Source: Bacteroidales bacterium
GTDB taxonomy: Bacteria; Bacteroidota; Bacteroidia; Bacteroidales; F082
Reading direction: 5' to 3'
Length of the DNA stretch: 64,000 nucleotides
Assembly (NCBI GenBank): GCA_024400305.1
Contig: JAKSMX010000001.1
Coordinates: 124,001-188,000, forward strand
Shown here: positions 19,434 through 26,483 of the stretch, in pieces
Layout: every line of letters begins with the position of its first letter
Numbering within the stretch: the first letter of the stretch is position 1
The notes under the pieces: generated by a model
Database searches by the model: none
What the model was told of the DNA's origin: nothing
What the model saw: only the letters and a program-made list of their open reading frames with translations
Position numbers and translations under genes: made by a program

Positions 19434-19988
19434 ATGAAGAAATTATTATTATCAGCGGCGGCGGCTGTCATGGCATTATTTATGATGTCGTGCGGCGGGC
19501 CGAAAGTCAACGAACTGTCAATCAAGGATTTCAGTGCGAAGGCGAAAGACTTTGTCGGTCAGGAAATCAGCATCAAAGGCGTGGCGAACCACATCTGCAG
19601 CCACAGCGGAAGAAAACTCTTCCTCGTGTCGCCTGAAGACGCCGACGCGATGGTCACTGTCATGACAAATCCGGAGATGAATCCTTTCGACAAGGAGACC
19701 ATCGGCAAGACATACACGGTGAACGGAACGGTGAAGATCACCCAGACCATCGACAACGCCTACCTCGACGCTTGGGAGGCCGAGGTCCTGAAAGCCATCG
19801 AAGAAGGTCAGGCGGCGGAAGAGGAACACTGCGGCACGGAAGCCAAAGCAGCCGGCCTCGAAGTCGATGAACAGGCCGAGAACCAGGAAATCGCACAGAT
19901 CAAGCAGCTCCGCAAGAAAATCGAAGCCAACAACGGCGAACCGATTCACTTCTACCACGTGGAGTGTTCTAATTTTGTCGTAGAGTAG
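19434..19988 (+). CDS. OB-fold-like lipoprotein
   Basis: 184 aa. Lipoprotein signal MKKLLLSAAAAVMALFMMSC with the Cys at residue 20. Residues about 25-110 read like a small OB-fold (DFVGQEISIKGVANHICSHS, GRKLFLVSPEDADAMVTV, KTYTVNGTVKITQTIDNAYL), with a conserved-looking CSHSG segment. An acidic linker follows (EEGQAAEEEHCGTEAKA), then a short C-terminal HFYHVECSNFVVE. Such lipoproteins are common in Bacteroidales; function unknown. It lies 52 bases after a terminator, so probably has its own promoter. Confidence 0.65.
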   Translation: MKKLLLSAAAAVMALFMMSCGGPKVNELSIKDFSAKAKDFVGQEISIKGVANHICSHSGRKLFLVSPEDADAMVTVMTNPEMNPFDKETIGKTYTVNGTVKITQTIDNAYLDAWEAEVLKAIEEGQAAEEEHCGTEAKAAGLEVDEQAENQEIAQIKQLRKKIEANNGEPIHFYHVECSNFVVE

Positions 19989-20002
19989 AGATAAGAGAGT
20001 AG

Positions 20003-20062
20003 CGATAAGAGAGGCTGACGCAACCCAATCATCATGCGCCAGCCTCTTATCACTTATCTCTA
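20003..20062. terminator. Long hairpin built from gataagag microrepeats
   Basis: Gataagagaggctg is followed by an inverted cagcctcttatc, giving a stem of more than a dozen pairs between the convergent lipoprotein gene and corA. It may stop transcripts from both sides. The arms are made of the same degenerate unit found at 1251 and 33570. Confidence 0.6.
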
Positions 20063-20083
20063 ATCTTTTACCTTTATAACTAA

Positions 20084-21007
20084 TCAGAACCACCATTTCC
20101 GGTGACGGAAGAACAGCGTCAGGCTCACCCCCATCAGAACCATCACCCCTACAATGATCCACAACGCCGTGGTGGAGCCTTCAGGAATGAAAGGGAACAC
20201 CACGTTCATCCCGAAAAGCCCGGTGACGAACGTCAACGGGAGGATGATTGACGACATAAGTGTGAGAATCTTCATGATTTCGTTGGTCTTGTTGCCCTGC
20301 ATGGAGTCGAAGGTCTTCGACAGGCCTTCAATCAAGTCCTCGTAGTCCTCGGTCATGTCCCACACCTTCTGGTAATAGTCGAGGATGTTGCCCCAGTAGT
20401 CTTCCATGTATTCGAGGTCGCCGAAACCTCTGATCTGTCCTGTCTCGAAGGAATGGAACACCCGCAGCTGCGGCTTGAAGATAGTGTTTATCGTGATGAT
20501 GTTCTTTCGTGTCACGCTGATCCTCTCGATAATCTTCACCTGTTTCGAGGCGAACAGCTCGCGGTTTATCGACTCCAGGTCAAGCCCGACTTTCTTCAGA
20601 AGATAGAGAGACTCCATCATCAGCTTCTCGAAGATGCGGTAAAGCAGGATGTCGGAGGTCTTGAGGTTTTCAACGAGTTCCTCAGGGTCGCGCTCCTCAT
20701 ATTCATTGAAAAGCTGGCTCACGTACCAGGGTGACTTCTCAATCGTGATGACGTAATCCCTGCCCCAGAAGAACTTCACCTCCTTCGTCTTGATGAACTT
20801 GTTCTGACGGTCGAAATTGGGATACTGAAGAATAAGGAAGTAGTAATCGTCGTATATATCTATTTTCGGACGCTGGTTTATCGACTTGCAGTCCTCGATG
20901 TCCAAGGGGTGGAAATGGAACGTTTCCCTGAGGAATTTAAAATCGTCCTCGTCAGGACTTGTCACATGCCGCCATTTCAGCGAGCCGATTGTCAATGTTT
21001 CAATCAT
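20084..21007 (-). CDS. corA: CorA-type magnesium/cobalt channel
   Basis: 307 aa. Long cytosolic N-terminal domain, then two C-terminal membrane segments. The signature GMN sits at the end of the first one (LTFVTGLFGMNVVFPF), and the second (ALWIIVGVMVLMGVSLTLFF) is followed by the basic tail RHRKWWF. Acts as a pentameric Mg2+ channel in the inner membrane. The start at 21007 (MIETLTIGSLKWRHV) has a promoter box about 120 bases upstream. Confidence 0.93.
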   Translation of the reverse strand: MIETLTIGSLKWRHVTSPDEDDFKFLRETFHFHPLDIEDCKSINQRPKIDIYDDYYFLILQYPNFDRQNKFIKTKEVKFFWGRDYVITIEKSPWYVSQLFNEYEERDPEELVENLKTSDILLYRIFEKLMMESLYLLKKVGLDLESINRELFASKQVKIIERISVTRKNIITINTIFKPQLRVFHSFETGQIRGFGDLEYMEDYWGNILDYYQKVWDMTEDYEDLIEGLSKTFDSMQGNKTNEIMKILTLMSSIILPLTFVTGLFGMNVVFPFIPEGSTTALWIIVGVMVLMGVSLTLFFRHRKWWF

Positions 21008-21129
21008 CCTTTTGCCCCTTTCTTTTAATTAAAGCCGAAAGTCAAAGACATTTCAACCTTATGACTTTACAAACTTTAAAACTTTATACTTTTGATTCTA
21101 CATTCGTTTACTGATTTTCAAAAAACGTG

Positions 21130-21137
21130 CAAAAATA
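21130..21137 (-). promoter_or_regulatory. -7 box for corA
   Basis: TATTTTTG on the minus strand, giving a leader of roughly 110 bases to the corA ATG. The rest of the corA-gldD spacer (21138-21264) shows nothing further. Confidence 0.5.
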
Positions 21138-21264
21138 CGATTTTTTATTCAGAAAAGCAAAAAAAAATTCAAAAAACCATTTCGCCATGCGGATGGACAT
21201 TCCAGATTGCACGTCAACCGTGACTGTCAACAATATAACGCTTAAATTTTCATATTATCACGAT

Positions 21265-21843
21265 TTATTTCCATTCAAAAGTCGAGATGATATGACGCAC
21301 ATCATCGGTGATGTAACTGATTATGGGCTGCATGGAGTCGTTGTTCGGCCTGATGTTGAAATAAAGTGAGCCGCGCATGAAATGTTCGGTGCTGTCGGTG
21401 AGGTAAAACTGAAGCGGCGACGCCACATCGTCGCCTTCGAGGAAATACACGAGTCCGTAAACATCTCTGCCGCGGTTTATCACCACGCTGTCACGGATTC
21501 CCGTCGCCTTCACTATATGCTTGGAAATCATGGTGTGAGCGTCTTCAAGGAAGTCGCCGAGGTTTTCGTCAACGTTCTTGTAGGAGACATGAACGGTGCC
21601 TTTGTATTTCGGGAACTCCACATTGACCCAGTCTTTCTCCTCCGGCGAATACGGGTCGGGGATTATGACGGAATACGTCGGGACCTCGAAGCTGTAACGC
21701 CGCATGGTGTCAAGCCTGACATACTGTTTCTCGGGCAGGTCGATGCGGAAATAGCCCCTCGGCTTCGGCTGCGGGTTCCTGTCGCCACACGACGGAAGAA
21801 ACACAAAAACGAACATGAAAGAAAAAGCTGTGATGAAGCGCAT
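21265..21843 (-). CDS. gldD: Gliding motility lipoprotein GldD
   Basis: 192 aa from the ATG at 21843 (MRFITAFSFMFVFVFLPSCG), which puts a lipobox LPSC near residue 18. A longer start at 21894 overlapping gldE is possible but would precede the signal peptide with a purine-repeat-encoded stretch. Body: PRGYFRIDLPEKQYVRLD, an exposed YFEVP-like strand region and LYFNIRPNNDSMQPIISYIT, as in GldD. Required for gliding or T9SS-linked functions in related organisms. Follows gldE on the same strand, the order known from Flavobacterium. Confidence 0.9.
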   Translation of the reverse strand: MRFITAFSFMFVFVFLPSCGDRNPQPKPRGYFRIDLPEKQYVRLDTMRRYSFEVPTYSVIIPDPYSPEEKDWVNVEFPKYKGTVHVSYKNVDENLGDFLEDAHTMISKHIVKATGIRDSVVINRGRDVYGLVYFLEGDDVASPLQFYLTDSTEHFMRGSLYFNIRPNNDSMQPIISYITDDVRHIISTFEWK

Positions 21844-21880
21844 GACGGCGCCATCTCTTTTCTCTCTCCTCTCTCCTCTC

Positions 21881-23179
21881 TTAACTGTTTTCATTTCTTG
21901 AAACTTTAATCTCAATAATATGCCGTTTGTCGGCCTTTTCAATCTGGAACACAAATTCTCCGAACGATGTCGAAAATCCTGCTTCAGGAATCCGTCCTTC
22001 CATCTCGAGAATCATGCCGCCGAGCGTGTCCGACTCGCCTTTCACGTCATCAAAATACAAATCATTGATTTGAAACACCTTACAGAAATCCACCAGACTT
22101 ATCTGCGCTTGGAAGACGTATGTCGTATCGTCGATCTTCCTGTAATTCTTGTTTTCCGGCATGGTGTCGAATTCATCGCTTATGTCGCCTACGATTTCCT
22201 CCAGCACGTCTTCCATCGTGACGAGTCCGGATGTGCCGCCGTATTCGTCAACGACGATGGCGATATGGATTTTCTTGGTGCGGAAATCCTGGAAGAGGTC
22301 GTTTATCTTCTTGTTTTCCGGCACGAAAAAGGCCGGGCGCAGCAGACGCTGCCATTCAAAGTCATCCATGTCGAAATACGGAAGAAGGTCTTTGACATAA
22401 AGTATGCCTTTTATCTCATCGAGGTCATCGTCATAGACGGGGATTCGCGAGAAGCCGTGTTCGACGATGAGTTCGAGCAGATGGCTGTATTTCGTCTTGT
22501 ATTGTATGGCAAACAGTCTGACACGCGGCTGCATGATGTCGCTGACCTCCTTCTCGCCAAATGTGGCGATGCCCTGCAGCATGGAGCGTTCTTCCGACTG
22601 TGTCGCGTCGGCGGTGGTGAGGTCAACCGCGGTGGTGAGGTCCGACACCGAGAGCGAGCTTACGTTTTTCTTGGAAAGCCGTTTGTCGATGAGTTTCGTG
22701 GATCCGACGAGAAGAACGGTGAGCGGCTTGAAGAAAACCATCAGCCCTTTTATCGCAGGCGACAGCGTCGTGGCCAGTCTGCGGGCGTTTTTCACGGCGA
22801 CGATTTTCGGCACCATCTCTCCGAAAATGAGGAGAAGCGACGTGACGACGACGACATTTATGATGAATGCCCCCACCGGATTGGCCGCCATGTTGAACAT
22901 GAGCGACATGATATATGTCGAAAAAATCGTTATCGTGACATTAACCAGATTATTGGTGATCAATATCGTGGCGAGGAACGTCTTCGGCATTTTCAGCAGT
23001 TCCAGGACGAGTTTGTCGGACCGTCGCTCCGAATCCTCGAGTTCGTTGATGTCGCTCGGAAGCAGCGAGAAAAACGCCGTCTCGCTGGCCGACGCGAGCG
23101 CAGAACAGACGAGGAGCAGGCAAAGGATTACGAGGCAGACCGCCGCCGTCCACGACACACCTAAAAAAAACGGTTCCAT
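21881..23179 (-). CDS. gldE: GldE, CNNM/CBS-domain membrane protein
   Basis: 432 aa. N-terminal membrane domain of the CNNM/DUF21 type (about residues 1-175; the ASASETAFFSLLPSDI motif is typical), two CBS domains (about 200-330; MLQGIATFGEKEVSDIMQPR, IHIAIVVDEYGGTSGLVTMEDV), and a C-terminal CorC_HlyC domain (about 345-425). Related to ion-efflux proteins; in gliding bacteria GldE supports GldD. Located between ssb and gldD, all on the minus strand with gaps of a few bases, so one operon. Confidence 0.92.
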   Translation of the reverse strand: MEPFFLGVSWTAAVCLVILCLLLVCSALASASETAFFSLLPSDINELEDSERRSDKLVLELLKMPKTFLATILITNNLVNVTITIFSTYIMSLMFNMAANPVGAFIINVVVVTSLLLIFGEMVPKIVAVKNARRLATTLSPAIKGLMVFFKPLTVLLVGSTKLIDKRLSKKNVSSLSVSDLTTAVDLTTADATQSEERSMLQGIATFGEKEVSDIMQPRVRLFAIQYKTKYSHLLELIVEHGFSRIPVYDDDLDEIKGILYVKDLLPYFDMDDFEWQRLLRPAFFVPENKKINDLFQDFRTKKIHIAIVVDEYGGTSGLVTMEDVLEEIVGDISDEFDTMPENKNYRKIDDTTYVFQAQISLVDFCKVFQINDLYFDDVKGESDTLGGMILEMEGRIPEAGFSTSFGEFVFQIEKADKRHIIEIKVSRNENS

Positions 23180-23182
23180 GAT

Positions 23183-23578
23183 TTATTGCTGTTGGGTTGC
23201 GTATGCGTTGTATGACGCGTTCGGATCCTGAAGCTGGCGGCCTCCGCCGAGACTCATCATCTTATCTACCAAAATCTCTGTCACATATCTTGTAACATTC
23301 TGCGAATCAACATATTGTCGGGTCTTGATGCGACCTTCGACATACATGCTGTCACCTTTTATATAATTGCGGCGCCTGTCGGCGATGTCCTGTGCTATCT
23401 GTCCGAAATTCACGAGGTTGTGCCATTCGGTCTGTTCCTGCCAGCTGCCGTCCTTGTCGCGGTAACTTTCCGTCGTAGCCAGGGAAACCGACATTTTCTT
23501 CGTGCCGTTCTCAAACGTGATGATTTCAGGGTCTTTGCCCAATTTGCCTATCAAAATGACCTTGTTCAAACTTGCCAT
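23183..23578 (-). CDS. ssb: Single-stranded DNA-binding protein without acidic tip
   Basis: 131 aa from the ATG at 23578 (MASLNKVILIGKLGKDPEI); a TTG two codons upstream is less likely. OB-fold with ATTESYRDKDGSWQEQTEWH and DSMYVEGRIKTRQYVDSQN. Binds single-stranded DNA in replication and repair. The C-terminus ends AYATQQQ and lacks the acidic DDDIPF-like tip that normally recruits partner proteins. First gene of the ssb-gldE-gldD operon, with its own promoter 20-30 bases upstream. Confidence 0.92.
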   Translation of the reverse strand: MASLNKVILIGKLGKDPEIITFENGTKKMSVSLATTESYRDKDGSWQEQTEWHNLVNFGQIAQDIADRRRNYIKGDSMYVEGRIKTRQYVDSQNVTRYVTEILVDKMMSLGGGRQLQDPNASYNAYATQQQ

Positions 23579-23600
23579 AACCAATTTTCCGTTTAGCCTG

Positions 23601-23608
23601 CAAAGGTA
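23601..23608 (-). promoter_or_regulatory. -7 box of the ssb-gldE-gldD operon
   Basis: TACCTTTG on the minus strand, with a CAA (TTG) about 16 bases further upstream, 23 bases from the ssb ATG. Confidence 0.6.
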
Positions 23609-23742
23609 ATATTTTTTTCAAAGCAAAGGAAAATACTTGTTTTTTTTGTCAAAAACATCATCAAAAAACAACCGCAAAACGTATCTTTCAGATAATGAAT
23701 GAAAAAAATTAATTTTTTTTTCGTTTAGATGAAAAAATGTAT

Positions 23743-23750
23743 TATTTTTG
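23743..23750 (+). promoter_or_regulatory. -7 box of the HU gene
   Basis: TATTTTTG, 43 bases before the ATG at 23793. Confidence 0.6.
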
Positions 23751-23792
23751 CAGCCTGAAATTTATCAAAAGTAATAACTAAATATTAAAGAC

Positions 23793-24065
23793 ATGACAAA
23801 AGCTGAAATCGTAGCAAAAATCGCTGAAAAGACTGGCGTTGAAAAAGGCGCAGCACAAGCGGTGGTCGAATCATTCATGGAGATTGTGAAGACTTCCATC
23901 AAAGAGGATGAGCCTGTTTACCTTAGAGGTTTTGGCAGCTTCATCAAGAAGACCAGAAAGGAAAAGATGGGCAGAAACATCAAGCAGGGCACATCAATCA
24001 CCATTCCGGAGCACAGCATCCCGGCATTCAAGCCTGCAAAGACTTTCGTCAACGAACTCAAGTAA
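23793..24065 (+). CDS. HU-family DNA-binding protein
   Basis: 90 aa. Dimeric histone-like protein that bends DNA. Family features: MTKAEIVAKIAEKTGVEK, then LRGFGSFIKKTRKEKMGRN, and the C-terminal HSIPAFKPAKTFVNELK. The DNA-binding arm has IKQGTSITIPE where the usual xxPxxG motif lies. Own promoter upstream; followed after 25 bases by the small basic ribosomal-type protein. Confidence 0.95.
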   Translation: MTKAEIVAKIAEKTGVEKGAAQAVVESFMEIVKTSIKEDEPVYLRGFGSFIKKTRKEKMGRNIKQGTSITIPEHSIPAFKPAKTFVNELK

Positions 24066-24090
24066 TATCAGATTTTAAAATTTTTATATT

Positions 24091-24180
24091 ATGCCAAACG
24101 GTAAAAAACATAAAAGACACAAAATGTCTACCCACAAGCGCAAAAAACGCCTCAGAAAGGATAGACACAAAAAGAAATAA
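24091..24180 (+). CDS. 29-aa AURKAIP1/COX24-domain basic protein (bS22/mS38-like)
   Basis: Reads MPNGKKHKRHKMSTHKRKKR and ends KDRHKKK: almost entirely Lys, Arg and His. This matches the tiny AURKAIP1/COX24-domain proteins conserved in Bacteroidota, which are homologous to mitochondrial mS38 and found on the small ribosomal subunit of a Flavobacterium. Lies between HU and rng, a position I recall from other Bacteroidota. Too short for most gene finders. A stable hairpin separates it from rng. Confidence 0.85.
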   Translation: MPNGKKHKRHKMSTHKRKKRLRKDRHKKK

Positions 24181-24206
24181 TCTCTAAGAGATGATTTCTC
24201 ACGGAA

Positions 24207-24252
24207 AATAACACAACATTGCGACATTGTTGGCAGTGTTGTGTTATTGTTT
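24207..24252 (+). terminator. Hairpin between the small basic protein gene and rng
   Basis: Stem aataacacaaca (24207-24218) with tgttgtgttatt (24237-24248), followed by gtttgtt. It may end the HU transcript or act as an attenuator for rng, which starts 33 bases later. Confidence 0.65.
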
Positions 24253-24281
24253 GTTATTGAAATTCAAACCTTTGTAATATT

Positions 24282-25859
24282 ATGGACAACACAAACACAG
24301 TTTCGGAAGTCAACAGAGAACTTGTCATCAGTTCTGATGTTTCAGAGGTTAATATTGTCTTGTTGGAAGACAAACAGCTTGTTGAATTTCACAAAGAGCA
24401 GAACAACACCAACTTCGCGGTAGGTGACGTGTATTACGGACGCGTCAGGAAGATCCTTCCGGGACTGAATGCGGCATTCGTTGACATCGGCAGCCAGAAA
24501 GACGCATTCCTGCATTACCTCGACCTCGGCCCGCAGATCCGCTCGCTCATCGAGTATTCGAGACTCGCCAACGAGGGCAAGACGAACCAGGCGACGATGA
24601 ACAAGTTCCAGTTGAAACAGGAGACCGACAAGGCCGGCAAGATTTCCGACTATCTGCAAGCCGGTGACCAGATCCCGGTGCAGGTCGCCAAAGAGCCGAT
24701 CAACACCAAAGGCCCGCGCATCACTGCGGAGATCTCGTTCGCGGGACGTTACATAGTGCTGGTGCCGTTCGCCAACCGCGTGTCGGTGTCATCGAAAATA
24801 CGCAGCAACGAAGAACGCACCCGCCTCAAACGACTGATCCAGAGCATCAAACCGAACAATTTCGGAGTCATCATCCGCACAGTGGCCGAAGGCAAGACCG
24901 TTGACGAACTCAACGCCGACATGAGATACCTCATCGCGAAATGGGACCAGGTGGCGTTTGCGATGTACGGCAGCAAGGCGCCGGCCAAATTGGTGAGCGA
25001 AGTTGACCGCACGACGGTGATGCTGAGGGACATCCTCAACGAGTCGTTCAATGCGATAACCGTTGACAACCAGGCTCTTTACGAAGAAATACGAAGCTAC
25101 ATATCCACCATCGCCCCGCAGAAGTGCGACATCGTGAAGCTCTACAAAGGCAAGGAGCCTATTTTCGAGAGCTATAACGTCGCCCGTCAGATCAGAGGGC
25201 TGTTCGGCAGGATAGTGACAATCAGAAACGGCGTCTATCTCATCATCGAGCACACCGAGGCCATGCACGTCATCGACGTCAACAGCGGCCACCGCGTGAA
25301 CAAAGACAACTCACAGGAGGAGAACGCAGTGGCGGTCAACCTCGAGGCGGCGGCGGAAATAGCGAGGCAGCTGCGCCTGCGCGACATGGGCGGCATCATC
25401 ATCGTTGACTTCATCGACATGCACGAGGCGAAGAACCGCAAGCTGCTGTTCGACAAGCTCACCGAAGAGATGGCCAAAGACCGCGCGAAACACACCATAC
25501 TCCCCGCGACGAAGTTCGGCCTCATCCAGATCACACGGCAGAGAGTGCGCCCGGAGACAGAAGTCACCGTGCAGGAGAAATGCCCCGTGTGCAACGGCAC
25601 CGGCAAGATAAAGTCATCAATGCTGTTCATCGACGAGATAGAAAGCAACCTCAAATACCTGCTTCTCGACCAGAACGAGAAAGAGGTCACAGTGCAGGTG
25701 CATCCTTTCGTCCACGCCTACCTCACGGCAGGACTCATCTCGAGAAGAAGGAGATGGATGTGGAAATACCACAAGAAAATCCACGTGCAGGAGGTAAAGT
25801 CGTTCCACATGCTACAGTACAACTTCCTGAACCAAAAAGGAGACGAGATAACTTTTTAG
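24282..25859 (+). CDS. rng: Ribonuclease E/G family protein
   Basis: 525 aa, the size of RNase G rather than RNase E. S1-like domain at about residues 45-130 (VGDVYYGRVRKILPGLNAAF, DIGSQKDAFLHYLDLG), RNase core with the metal-binding aspartates in HVIDVNSGH and GGIIIVDFIDMHE, and the zinc-link CPVCNGTGK near residue 430. Acts in the cytosol in rRNA maturation and mRNA decay. The Cys pair supports a dimer. Starts at the first ATG after the 24207-24248 hairpin. Confidence 0.95.
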   Translation: MDNTNTVSEVNRELVISSDVSEVNIVLLEDKQLVEFHKEQNNTNFAVGDVYYGRVRKILPGLNAAFVDIGSQKDAFLHYLDLGPQIRSLIEYSRLANEGKTNQATMNKFQLKQETDKAGKISDYLQAGDQIPVQVAKEPINTKGPRITAEISFAGRYIVLVPFANRVSVSSKIRSNEERTRLKRLIQSIKPNNFGVIIRTVAEGKTVDELNADMRYLIAKWDQVAFAMYGSKAPAKLVSEVDRTTVMLRDILNESFNAITVDNQALYEEIRSYISTIAPQKCDIVKLYKGKEPIFESYNVARQIRGLFGRIVTIRNGVYLIIEHTEAMHVIDVNSGHRVNKDNSQEENAVAVNLEAAAEIARQLRLRDMGGIIIVDFIDMHEAKNRKLLFDKLTEEMAKDRAKHTILPATKFGLIQITRQRVRPETEVTVQEKCPVCNGTGKIKSSMLFIDEIESNLKYLLLDQNEKEVTVQVHPFVHAYLTAGLISRRRRWMWKYHKKIHVQEVKSFHMLQYNFLNQKGDEITF

Positions 25860-25861
25860 TT

Positions 25862-25910
25862 GAAAAGTTATAAAGTTTCAAAGTTTCAGGGTTTCAAAGT
25901 TTGAAAGAAA
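25862..25910. repeat. AAAGTTTC microrepeat after rng
   Basis: Imperfect copies of aagtttcaaagtttcagg follow the rng stop directly. The reverse complement of the same unit follows trpS at 30411-30470. Confidence 0.6.
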
Positions 25911-25941
25911 TTAGGTAAACAAGACTTCCGAAAGAAAAAGA

Positions 25942-25977
25942 AGAGGCGTCACGGTGAAAGTGGCGCCTCTGGTTTTT
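25942..25977 (+). terminator. Terminator after rng
   Basis: Stem agaggcgtcac (25942-25952) with gtggcgcctct (25960-25970), one wobble pair, 7-base loop, followed by ggtttttt. The following 150 bases hold no gene. Confidence 0.88.
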
Positions 25978-26122
25978 TGGGGGGACATCATGATATTCGC
26001 GTGAAATCTATAACATCGGACAACTTAACAGTAGGAAATAGTTATAAGAATGAGACTTGATGACATGTTGGGTGTCAGATGAAAATTTCTTCAGAATCAT
26101 ACTATGTCTCGGATATTTTTCA

Positions 26123-26130
26123 TAATTTTG
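26123..26130 (+). promoter_or_regulatory. -7 box upstream of the 6S-like RNA
   Basis: TAATTTTG, a perfect TAnnTTTG match. There is no ORF for 350 bases downstream, so the likely product is the structured RNA at 26200-26354. Confidence 0.5.
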
Positions 26131-26136
26131 CACGTT

Positions 26137-26358
26137 TAAAAATAAAAATTTAAGAAAAGAGAATAGACTATAAATTATAAATAAAACAACAGCGTTTACT
26201 AATTATTCGGAATACTCTGGAAATTTGGCGATTTAAAGAAGTATCAACTCGAATAAGTTCGGTGAATGCCTGCGCGATAGCGTGGGTTGAACTTGTCAGT
26301 TGATACGGGTTACGCCAAATACCTCAGAGAATGATAAGAGAAGCCCGCGCTTCTTTTA
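26137..26358 (+). ncRNA. Rod-shaped structured RNA, 6S (6S-Flavo)-like candidate
   Basis: From about 26203 to 26337 the DNA folds as one long interrupted hairpin: ttatt/gataa closing pairs, ctctg/cagag, atttggcg (26223-26230) with cgccaaat (26313-26320), an asymmetric internal bubble, gtatcaact (26241-26249) with agttgatac (26298-26306), aagttc with gaactt, and an apical stem with a GATA loop (26276-26279). A terminator hairpin agaagc/gcttct (26339-26354) with tttatt ends it. Promoter upstream, no coding. A rod with a central bubble, about 150-220 nt, is the 6S RNA plan, and a Bacteroidota form (6S-Flavo) is known; identity is inference. Confidence 0.5.
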
Positions 26359-26483
26359 TTCATGCGACTCAGGGTCTTTGATGTAATCCGTATTTTGCGA
26401 ATAAATGGTCAATGCGTAAATTAAATGCGCATAATAATGAAATTATTTATTGACATCGCCTCAACATCATTTGTGAAAAGTGT

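Noticed and set aside
21920-23164. 414-codon plus-strand ORF
   Set aside because: Antisense to gldE, whose CBS and CorC_HlyC domains are clear.
26137-26358. Retron msr-msd RNA or intron
   Set aside because: No reverse transcriptase is nearby, and the fold is a single rod with its own terminator.
26390-26397. TATTTTGC as promoter of the methylase gene
   Set aside because: It is one T short of the TAnnTTTG consensus, and no -33 partner was found; left out as too weak.
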